The notes beneath the pieces were generated by a model. The model was not told the DNA's origin, did no database searches, and saw only the letters and a program-made list of their open reading frames with translations. Shown piece by piece: positions 1 to 4,628 of a stretch of 5,370 nucleotides of DNA (position 1 is the stretch's first letter; the number at the start of each line of letters is the position of its first letter). The DNA is from Candidatus Hermodarchaeota archaeon (GTDB lineage Archaea > Asgardarchaeota > Hermodarchaeia > Hermodarchaeales > Hermodarchaeaceae). A program made the translations under genes and the position numbers. The stretch covers positions 1 through 5,370 of the forward strand of contig JAEOSA010000146.1 in the NCBI GenBank assembly GCA_016840595.1, in the 5' to 3' direction.

Positions 1-960
1 TTGTGAAACGGCTTTTCGACTTGGCGTGTTGGTATCTGCAAGGCGAGCAGCGCGATAGACTAGTCCACGGGCTGCATCCAGTGCGGTGGCACAATTTGCT
101 ATTTTGAAACTGATACCCTCAAAACGGCTGATGGTTTTACCAAAGGCTTCACGACGTGCAGAGTAGCGAATGGCAATCTCAAGAGCGGCTCGACCTAATC
201 CGATGGCACCTGCGGCAGATGTTAAGCGTTCGGGCACCATCATCGCGTTAAAGATGGGAGTAGCTCCATGAATTTGACCGATTAAGTTCTGATTAGGCAC
301 TTCTACGTCCTTTAATATAATTCGTGCAGCACCCATGCCACGACAGCCCATTAGAGCATAATGCTCATCGACTTCAACGCCCATATCGCGATCGACGAGA
401 AAGGCACTTAGAGATTCGTGTGGTGCAGCTTGAGGATTAGTTCTAGCATAGATCAGGAAATAATCAGCCCCTATCCCCCCTGCGACGAAGCGTTTTTCGC
501 CGTTAATCAAGAAATGATCACCCTGAGGTACTGCCGAGGTTATGGTGCCAAAGAAATCTGATCCGCCCCTTGGTTCCGTGAGCCCTTCAGCGCAGATTTT
601 CTCACCGCGAAGTGTTGGAGCTATGTAGCTTCGTTTTTGATCCTCGGTGCCAAACTTATCAATAGCTTCACAAACAATACTTGGTAATGAATAGGCACAA
701 CCTAGAGCAATGCCCAGAATCCCTATCTCTTCGATAGCAAGCATTTCAGAAACCCAATTGAGCCCACGCCCGTTATACTTCTTCGGAAATCGAAGCCCAA
801 TTAGGTTGGCTTTCGTTACGGCTTTGACAAAGTCGTAGGGGTATTCCTGTTCATTGCCATCCATGCGGATAATTAAATCCGGATCGACTTGATCCCGAAC
901 AAAAATCCGAACTTCATCACGGATTTTCCGCTCATTCTCAGTCAATAAAACATCAAACAT
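1..960 (-). CDS. Acyl-CoA dehydrogenase, C-terminus outside window
   Basis: Flavoprotein that oxidises an acyl-CoA to the 2,3-enoyl-CoA in the cytoplasm (beta-oxidation or branched-chain acid breakdown). The reverse strand is open from an ATG at 960 to the window edge, giving 320 residues without a stop. The N-terminal helical domain starts with LTENERKIRDEVRIFVRD. The family signature EGLTEPRGGSD lies at about residues 125-135, the beta-domain motif INGEKRF at 152-158 (Phe where many relatives have Trp), and the FAD-contact segment RREAFGKTISRFE at 269-281. The last Glu sits where many relatives have Gln. Family members are about 380 residues, so roughly 60 residues are missing, including the region where the catalytic Glu often lies; that residue and the exact substrate class cannot be judged. 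The gene starts 16 bases after the ferredoxin stop codon with no clear ribosome binding site, so it is probably co-transcribed with it. Family assignment is firm; chain-length specificity is unknown. Confidence 0.93.
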   Translation of the reverse strand, partial: MFDVLLTENERKIRDEVRIFVRDQVDPDLIIRMDGNEQEYPYDFVKAVTKANLIGLRFPKKYNGRGLNWVSEMLAIEEIGILGIALGCAYSLPSIVCEAIDKFGTEDQKRSYIAPTLRGEKICAEGLTEPRGGSDFFGTITSAVPQGDHFLINGEKRFVAGGIGADYFLIYARTNPQAAPHESLSAFLVDRDMGVEVDEHYALMGCRGMGAARIILKDVEVPNQNLIGQIHGATPIFNAMMVPERLTSAAGAIGLGRAALEIAIRYSARREAFGKTISRFEGISFKIANCATALDAARGLVYRAARLADTNTPSRKAVSQ

Positions 961-976
961 GAGAAGGTGTATATCA

Positions 977-1321
977 CTACTCTAATAAAGCGGTTAAGGT
1001 GTCATGACCATCAGAGCCCCGCGAAATGAGAATGGCATCCACAGGACAAATAAGTTCGCAAGCCAGACACTCAAGACACGCATTTTCATCCTTTGGGTCA
1101 GCTTTTACATGATTTGGCTTCGCTTCCCATTGGACAAACACGTCTTCGGGACAGACGGTGATGCACTTGAGGCAGCCTGTGCATTCATCAAAGTCAACTG
1201 CAACACGGGTTCCGTGAATACCCAATTGAGCCTGAGAAGAAGTCCACACTGCATGCCCTTCATGGGTTCCAGTTTTTTTCCATGAAGTTTTGAAGGTTCG
1301 GTCAATTGGCACAGAAATCAC
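977..1321 (-). CDS. Zinc-type archaeal dicluster ferredoxin
   Basis: Small cytoplasmic electron carrier of 114 residues if the GTG at 1321 is used. The N-terminal extension holds THEGH (His20, His23) and GIHGT (His36), and Asp75 lies in KADP. These match the three His and one Asp that bind a structural zinc in Sulfolobus-type zinc ferredoxins, so a zinc site is very likely. The ferredoxin core has two complete cluster motifs: C47-x2-C50-x2-C53-x3-C57-P and C82-x2-C85-x2-C88-x3-C92-P. The first has all four Cys in the classical spacing, unlike Sulfolobus proteins in which cluster I is a 3Fe-4S or has Asp, so two 4Fe-4S clusters are expected. The protein has no internal Met. A second GTG at 1312 is an alternative start and fits the TATA box spacing better; it would give 111 residues and His positions (17, 20, 33) closer to those of the Sulfolobus protein. 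It heads an operon with the acyl-CoA dehydrogenase and may be its electron partner (inference). Confidence 0.93.
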   Translation of the reverse strand: MISVPIDRTFKTSWKKTGTHEGHAVWTSSQAQLGIHGTRVAVDFDECTGCLKCITVCPEDVFVQWEAKPNHVKADPKDENACLECLACELICPVDAILISRGSDGHDTLTALLE

Positions 1322-1335
1322 TCTTTCGAACTGGT

Positions 1336-1344
1336 GTTATAAAC
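1336..1344 (-). promoter_or_regulatory. TATA-like box for ferredoxin-acyl-CoA dehydrogenase operon
   Basis: The minus strand reads GTTTATAAC, close to the archaeal TATA consensus. Its centre, about 1340, is 27-28 bases upstream of the GTG at 1312, which is the usual TATA-to-start-site distance and suggests a leaderless or nearly leaderless transcript. The element is almost symmetric (TTATAAAC on the plus strand), so it could also fire toward the acetyltransferase. No strong BRE is visible. Confidence 0.45.
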
Positions 1345-1537
1345 AAAGCTACGGGATGCTATTGCTCGTAAAGACATGACTTAAGTACACATTAATGGAT
1401 GCCGTTTTAGAGGTTATGGAACATACATTTCTAAGACGAGTATTTATCGGGGTGTCATTAAATTCCTCCATCGAAATCCTGGCAGATTGTTAAGTTCCAG
1501 AAAAAACATCTGGACGAGACAGCTTCCGTTTATGCAC

Positions 1538-1542
1538 AAGGT
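1538..1542 (+). promoter_or_regulatory. Possible ribosome binding site for the ATG at 1549
   Basis: AAGGT lies six bases before the ATG at 1549. It is a partial match to the archaeal GGAGGTGA signal and is the only support for that ATG as the real start, since the protein seems to need residues encoded upstream. Confidence 0.3.
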
Positions 1543-1548
1543 CTTCTG

Positions 1549-1989
1549 ATGGAGAAGCCTCCCGGGTCAACTGAACCTCTAGATGAACTCACGGAAGGCA
1601 TGCGATTACATCTGAGGATTTTTCTTCTGGAGCAACAGAAGAAGAACCGACATATTTGGCTTGCCTTAGAGGACACCTCTATAATTGGGCTCCTAGATTT
1701 CTATCATAAACCCGACGAACTTTTTATCCGTTTTATTTGTGCGATCCCTCCATACCAAGGCACGGGCACTCGCCTGTTACAGCGTTTAGCAGAGTATGGT
1801 CAATCCCATAACTTAACAGTAATCAGAACTACCGTGAGTTCAATTGACTCCCGGGCGCTCAACTTTTACTTTGAGCATTTAGGGTTTCAAAAGGTTGGCA
1901 CACGCGTAGAGGAACCAGGATTCGAGCTTTTCGTGGTTGCTATCCAACCACAGGTTCTTCTTGAGATAATCCAGAAAAATTACCAGTGA
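1549..1989 (+). CDS. GNAT-family N-acetyltransferase, N-terminus uncertain
   Basis: Probably transfers an acetyl group from acetyl-CoA to an amine; the substrate cannot be told. From ATG 1549 it is 146 residues. Visible GNAT parts: beta strands HIWLALEDTSIIGLLDFY (35-52) and LFIRFICAIPP (58-68), the acetyl-CoA pyrophosphate loop YQGTGTRLL (69-77, the Q/R-x-x-G-x-G/A motif), then SRALNFYFEHLGFQKVG (101-117), the usual motif B helix and strand. The first strand and first helix of the fold are missing from this start. They appear to be encoded just upstream in the same frame (from 1462, with VKFQKKHLDETASVYAQG at 1489-1542), but that stretch has no ATG, GTG or TTG. The gene may therefore be N-terminally disrupted, use a rare start, or carry a sequencing frameshift. 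It is a lone plus-strand gene, convergent with the SSB gene. Confidence 0.8.
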   Translation: MEKPPGSTEPLDELTEGMRLHLRIFLLEQQKKNRHIWLALEDTSIIGLLDFYHKPDELFIRFICAIPPYQGTGTRLLQRLAEYGQSHNLTVIRTTVSSIDSRALNFYFEHLGFQKVGTRVEEPGFELFVVAIQPQVLLEIIQKNYQ

Positions 1990-2034
1990 AAAAAAGAAAA
2001 AATCCCTTCACGCCAGAAATAGTTGACGTGAAGG
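1989..2034 (-). terminator. Hairpin plus double T-tract terminator of the SSB gene
   Basis: Read on the minus strand, an 8-bp perfect stem (CCTTCACG at 2027-2034, closing with CGTGAAGG at 2005-2012) with a 14-base loop is followed almost at once by six T and then seven T separated by one C (2002-1989). Archaeal termination depends mainly on such T-tracts. It starts 24 bases after the SSB stop and its distal end touches the acetyltransferase stop codon on the other strand. Confidence 0.75.
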
Positions 2035-2058
2035 AAGCGTAGAGGTTTCTGTTGTGAA

Positions 2059-2538
2059 TTAGTATCGGCGCCTATCTCGATCCCGATCGCCTCGATATCC
2101 ACGGTCCCGTCGATATCCGCCGCCTCCGCGACCCCCACTGTAGCCTCGACGGCGGTAGCGGGGTTGTTCGTGTTTGGCTGCAGACATGTCGTTTTCGGTA
2201 TCGACGTCTTCAAGGGGTGTTTCGGCTTCGCTGATTTCACCATAACGACCGATGTTCAATCGGAGATGGCCTTGGAAAAGGCTAGTGTAGCCTTTCTCTA
2301 ACCGGTAAGTCTTGTCCACTTCAACAGTTTCAATCATGTCATCCCAGAGAGAAATTAGTACAGTTCCCGTCGCGTCACCAGCAATTGCGTCAACGACTCT
2401 GTGGGTTTCGCCATCGCGTCGTGAAGTGACTTCGCGCTCTTCACCTTTTTCAGTGATTTTTATGGTGATGTTGAGACTTTTCATAAAAGGTCGCAGTTCT
2501 GCGACTGTAGCCTCGACAGGCTCTCTATCATAACTCAT
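2059..2538 (-). CDS. ssb: Archaeal single-stranded DNA-binding protein (OB fold)
   Basis: Binds single-stranded nucleic acid during replication, repair and possibly transcription. From the ATG at 2538 it is 159 residues. Residues about 9-105 form one OB-fold of the crenarchaeal/Sulfolobus SSB type: VAELRPFMKSLNITIKI, then EEREVTSRRDGETHRVVDA, then GDATGTVLISLWDD, then GYTSLFQGHLRLNIGRYGEI. An acidic linker (about 105-122) leads to a tail of about 30 residues dominated by Arg, Gly and Tyr with RGG-like repeats, as in Sulfolobus SSB, where a flexible tail serves protein contacts. A GTG at 2550 would add four residues, but the ATG matches the usual family start and I prefer it. The gene stands alone, with its own terminator and a probable TATA box about 135 bases upstream, implying a leader of about 110 bases. 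Confidence 0.92.
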   Translation of the reverse strand: MSYDREPVEATVAELRPFMKSLNITIKITEKGEEREVTSRRDGETHRVVDAIAGDATGTVLISLWDDMIETVEVDKTYRLEKGYTSLFQGHLRLNIGRYGEISEAETPLEDVDTENDMSAAKHEQPRYRRRGYSGGRGGGGYRRDRGYRGDRDRDRRRY

Positions 2539-2672
2539 TGTAGGTACCACGTTGCTTCGGTATTCAGGCTTCCAAAACGAAATCTTTCTTCAGGGTCTGC
2601 CGCAATGGAAGGGTAGCCACCAGAGAAAGTAATTCAGATTGTCCGCACTGCGTTTCCTTCCAAACCATTTTT

Positions 2673-2682
2673 GATATAAAAA
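2673..2682 (-). promoter_or_regulatory. Probable TATA box of the SSB gene
   Basis: The minus strand reads TTTTTATATC. Expected transcription start is about 2650, giving a leader of about 110 bases before the ATG at 2538. The plus strand of the same site reads GATATAAAAA, so it could also be used rightward. Confidence 0.45.
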
Positions 2683-2737
2683 GGCTCCGGGCTACACATC
2701 AAAAGTCTAGTATATCATCCCCCGGGAAGCGCGGAAT

Positions 2738-2746
2738 AATTAAATA
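2738..2746 (+). promoter_or_regulatory. Probable TATA box of the 70-residue gene and redox cluster
   Basis: AATTAAATA is preceded by the purine-rich GCGGAAT, which resembles a BRE. Expected transcription start is about 2770, some 66 bases before the ATG at 2836. Confidence 0.45.
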
Positions 2747-2825
2747 GCCTCGCCCTGATACCTGCGGATAATCCAGTATTGAGACGAAGATCTAGGGTCT
2801 TATCTCTACTCCATAGGCAAGCTCT

Positions 2826-2830
2826 GGTGA
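2826..2830 (+). promoter_or_regulatory. Ribosome binding site deciding the ATG at 2836
   Basis: GGTGA, five bases before the ATG, matches the archaeal Shine-Dalgarno core. It favours ATG 2836 over the longer reading from TTG 2779. Confidence 0.6.
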
Positions 2831-2835
2831 CCCTA

Positions 2836-3048
2836 ATGACTGATATGAAATTTTTAGCAAATAATTGTAAACCTCGTGGTGTTGATTTTGTAAAAGTGCG
2901 GATGGATGAGCTGCGAGGGAGCTTGGATGAGCAGCTAGATCCTGCACCATTCCAACGGAAAATGAGCTACAATCAGGCCTTGCACATGATTAAGCAGTTT
3001 ACTTTTCTCATCAAAGACTGTAATTACTTGATTGAACCTGAAAATTAG
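2836..3048 (+). CDS. Unrecognised 70-residue protein
   Basis: I do not recognise the family. It is a soluble, mixed-charge protein with no signal peptide or membrane segment. The C-terminal half (from about Tyr45) reads as an amphipathic helix, NQALHMIKQFTFLIKDCNYL; the middle (Asp24-Leu34) is charged and probably helical too. Two Cys (11 and 62) do not form a metal motif. The start is ATG 2836 because GGTGA lies just ahead; TTG 2779 would add an Arg-rich 19-residue stretch that looks noncoding. Its stop TAG is followed with no gap by an ATG (3049) in frame with the flavin reductase-rubredoxin gene, so the two are almost certainly co-transcribed. Context hints at a role alongside redox defence, but no function can be assigned. 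Confidence 0.7.
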   Translation: MTDMKFLANNCKPRGVDFVKVRMDELRGSLDEQLDPAPFQRKMSYNQALHMIKQFTFLIKDCNYLIEPEN

Positions 3049-3096
3049 ATGATTCTCCAACAATTTGGTGATGAGAATCCAGGAGCTAGGATTATT

Positions 3097-3807
3097 ATGA
3101 CGGATAAATTAGACCCGCGAGTGTTTCATCTTCTAAGTTATGGGATGTATGTCGTTTCGTCAAAATCTGGAAAAAAGATTAATGGGTGTATTGTCAACGC
3201 CGTGGCGCAAGTTGCAGCTGCTCCTCCACGCATTGCTGTTAGTGTCAACAAAGAAAATCTTACACACGATTACATAACGAAGAGTGGCATTTTTTCCATC
3301 TCGATTCTCGATGAAAATACACCAATGAAGTTCATCGGGCGATTAGGTTTCCAAACTGGACGAGATGTGGACAAACTCCGTGATATTCAGTATGAACTCG
3401 GAACCGATGACTGCCCAGTTGTCACGGAACATTCGTTGGGGTTTTTGGAAGCGAAGGTTATTGACCAAGTTGATGTAGGCACACATACGGTGTTCATTGG
3501 TGAAGTGATGCGAGGGCAACGCCTCCGAGAAGGCACTCCGCTCACTTACTCGTATTATCACCAAGTTAAACGGGGGAGAACCTCGAAAAGAGCTGCAACT
3601 TACATGCCGCCTACTCCGAAGGCGAAGCCCACAGAAATGGTATCAAAGGTTCAGGAATATCAATGCGAAGTGTGTGGATGGATCTATAATCCCGAATTAG
3701 GTGACCCTGACAATGGGATACCTCCGGGTACACCCTTCGAAGATCTGCCAGAAGATTGGACTTGTCCATTGTGTGGAGCGAATAAGGCACAATTTAAAGC
3801 AATTTAG
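3097..3807 (+). CDS. Flavin reductase-rubredoxin fusion (high-molecular-weight rubredoxin type)
   Basis: Cytoplasmic redox protein that should take electrons from NAD(P)H or another donor through FMN and pass them to its own rubredoxin iron, then to acceptors such as flavodiiron proteins, rubrerythrins or peroxiredoxins. From ATG 3097 it is 236 residues. About residues 1-165 are the FMN-binding split-barrel flavin reductase domain: [41 protein letters not shown], then GIFSISIL and FLEAKV with HTVFIGEV. A linker of about 20 residues leads to a complete rubredoxin domain, with C190-x2-C193 and C223-x2-C226; the 33-residue distance between the first Cys of each pair is that of classical rubredoxin. 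ATG 3049, abutting the previous stop, would add 16 residues, but the domain begins naturally at [11 protein letters not shown] and AGGAG (3081-3085) lies 11 bases before ATG 3097. The layout resembles Moorella Hrb. It is followed by a peroxiredoxin. Confidence 0.92.
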   Translation: MTDKLDPRVFHLLSYGMYVVSSKSGKKINGCIVNAVAQVAAAPPRIAVSVNKENLTHDYITKSGIFSISILDENTPMKFIGRLGFQTGRDVDKLRDIQYELGTDDCPVVTEHSLGFLEAKVIDQVDVGTHTVFIGEVMRGQRLREGTPLTYSYYHQVKRGRTSKRAATYMPPTPKAKPTEMVSKVQEYQCEVCGWIYNPELGDPDNGIPPGTPFEDLPEDWTCPLCGANKAQFKAI

Positions 3808-3850
3808 ATTCGAGTGGGAATTGCGTCACAAATAATAATGGGTCGAATCT
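3806..3850. repeat. Perfect 8-bp inverted repeat before the peroxiredoxin gene
   Basis: AGATTCGA (3806-3813) and TCGAATCT (3843-3850) are exact reverse complements separated by 29 bases. The left arm overlaps the last two bases of the upstream stop codon. Between them lies the A/T-rich ACAAATAATAAT (3828-3839), which could be a TATA box for the peroxiredoxin. It may be an operator or an RNA hairpin; no T-tract follows, so a terminator is less likely. Confidence 0.5.
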
Positions 3851-3861
3851 TCGCCCTATGT

Positions 3862-3867
3862 AAGGTG
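3862..3867 (+). promoter_or_regulatory. Ribosome binding site of the peroxiredoxin gene
   Basis: AAGGTG lies seven bases before the ATG at 3875 and is a good archaeal Shine-Dalgarno match. Confidence 0.6.
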
Positions 3868-3874
3868 TTATTTC

Positions 3875-4330
3875 ATGACATTGCCAGAGATTGGGCAACC
3901 TGCTCCTGACTTTACAGGAATTACCGATGAAAATACTGAATTGCAGTTGAGTGACTTACGAGGAAACATTGTCGTCTTATTCTTCTATCCTCGAGCTTAT
4001 ACTCCTGGATGTACGAAAGAAGTCTGTTCGTTTCGAGATAACAAGATTCGAATTGTTGGCATGGGCGTGAAGGTGGTTGGCGTGAGCACTGATAGTGTTA
4101 AGCGTCAGGCAGGTTTCAAAGCGAAACATGAGTTGGATTATCCGCTCATTGCTGATGCTGACAAAACGATTGTAGAGCTTTATGGCGTTAAACGCGCTGC
4201 AATTGGAACCGCAAATCGTGTAACCTTTCTCATTGACCGTGAGGGTATTCTTCGGCATATCTGGCCAAAAGTGAAGGTCAGTGGTCACGTCGATGAAGTC
4301 ATTACAAAAATCGAAGAGCTCAAACTCTAA
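3875..4330 (+). CDS. bcp: Peroxiredoxin, BCP/PrxQ type
   Basis: Thiol peroxidase that reduces hydrogen peroxide and organic hydroperoxides in the cytoplasm. It has 151 residues, the usual length. It starts IGQPAPDFTG, followed by LSDLRGNIVVLFFYPRAYTPGCTKEVC. The peroxidatic Cys46 sits in TPGC, and Cys51, five residues on, is the resolving Cys typical of the two-Cys PrxQ class, forming an intramolecular disulfide. Thr43 and Arg115 (in NRVTFLIDREG) complete the active site. It is probably reduced by a thioredoxin-like protein; the rubredoxin fusion just upstream is another candidate donor, suggested only by position. It follows that gene by 67 bases, containing an inverted repeat and a possible TATA box, so it may be both read through and separately started. 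It converges with the ferredoxin gene on the other strand. Confidence 0.95.
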   Translation: MTLPEIGQPAPDFTGITDENTELQLSDLRGNIVVLFFYPRAYTPGCTKEVCSFRDNKIRIVGMGVKVVGVSTDSVKRQAGFKAKHELDYPLIADADKTIVELYGVKRAAIGTANRVTFLIDREGILRHIWPKVKVSGHVDEVITKIEELKL

Positions 4331-4377
4331 TGGTTTTGTTAGCGCGTATTCCTTTGAAAACAATGGAACTAGTATTG

Positions 4378-4626
4378 TTATTCTGCTTTTACTTTGGGAG
4401 TTAGTTTGATCGCATCCTTTGGACACACGTCAAGGCACGCCCCACATCCGTTGCAGAAGTACTGCATAGCAGGAGAGATGATATACTCGGTGGGTGTAAT
4501 TCCTTCTTCACGGTTTGGTGCATAGATGGCAAACACGGCTTCAGGGCAGACTTCAAGGCATTTTCCACAGTCGAAGGCATTGGTGCACTTCTCTTTGCTC
4601 CATTCGATATTATAGTGATTTTTCAT
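4378..4626 (-). CDS. Small dicluster ferredoxin (2x 4Fe-4S)
   Basis: Electron-transfer protein or subunit of 82 residues from the ATG at 4626. The first cluster motif is C14-x5-C20-x2-C23-x3-C27-P, with an unusual five-residue first gap; the second is the classical C58-x2-C61-x2-C64-x3-C68-P. A 30-residue insertion (Glu29-Phe57) separates the two motifs. The ATG at 4626 lies just after the stop of the upstream Fe-S gene (two bases between), and GGTGG at 4632-4636, inside the last codons of that gene, is its ribosome binding site with five-base spacing. A TTG at 4638 would give 86 residues by overlapping the upstream gene and is less likely. The pair is surely one operon with tight translational coupling. 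It probably shuttles electrons to or from the larger Fe-S protein. The sequence does not identify the final partner. Confidence 0.92.
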   Translation of the reverse strand: MKNHYNIEWSKEKCTNAFDCGKCLEVCPEAVFAIYAPNREEGITPTEYIISPAMQYFCNGCGACLDVCPKDAIKLTPKVKAE

Positions 4627-4628
4627 TG

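Larger units (their letters stand above)
1322..1548. other. Gene-free stretch between divergent genes
   Basis: These 227 bases separate the ferredoxin start from the annotated acetyltransferase start. They hold the TATA-like box at 1336-1344 and a second one, TATTTATC, at 1441-1448 on the plus strand. The right part, from 1462, is open in the acetyltransferase frame and encodes a plausible GNAT first helix, so it may be coding. A short reading frame from ATG 1395 to TAA 1491-1493 (32 residues) overlaps it in another frame. I see no RNA gene here. Confidence 0.5.
2539..2835. other. Divergent promoter region
   Basis: These 297 bases lie between the SSB start and the start of the 70-residue gene. 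They hold an A/T-rich box at 2673-2682 that reads as a TATA box on both strands and a second plus-strand box at 2738-2746. I find no tRNA, box C/D RNA or convincing reading frame; a TTG at 2779 is an alternative but less likely start of the downstream gene. Confidence 0.5.

Noticed and set aside
1004..1285. 93-residue plus-strand reading frame over the ferredoxin gene
   Set aside because: It lies opposite the ferredoxin gene, whose motifs are unmistakable, and its translation resembles no protein family.
1980..2243. 87-residue minus-strand frame with Ala/Ile/Asp-rich repeats
   Set aside because: It is the alternate-frame reading of the repetitive Arg/Gly tail of the SSB gene and runs through its terminator.
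2551..2778. Possible tRNA or small structured RNA in the divergent gap
   Set aside because: No cloverleaf, T-loop signature, or box C/D pair could be found by eye.
2779..2835. TTG start adding 19 residues to the 70-residue protein
   Set aside because: The added stretch is Arg-rich and unlike the rest, while the ATG at 2836 has a well-placed GGTGA site.
4331..4377. Possible bidirectional terminator between the peroxiredoxin and ferredoxin genes
   Set aside because: There are only short T-runs (four or fewer) on either strand and the best stem is 5 bp, too weak to call.
3977..4426. 149-residue minus-strand frame over the peroxiredoxin
   Set aside because: It is opposite a gene with complete active-site motifs, overlaps the small ferredoxin in another frame, and has no family features.
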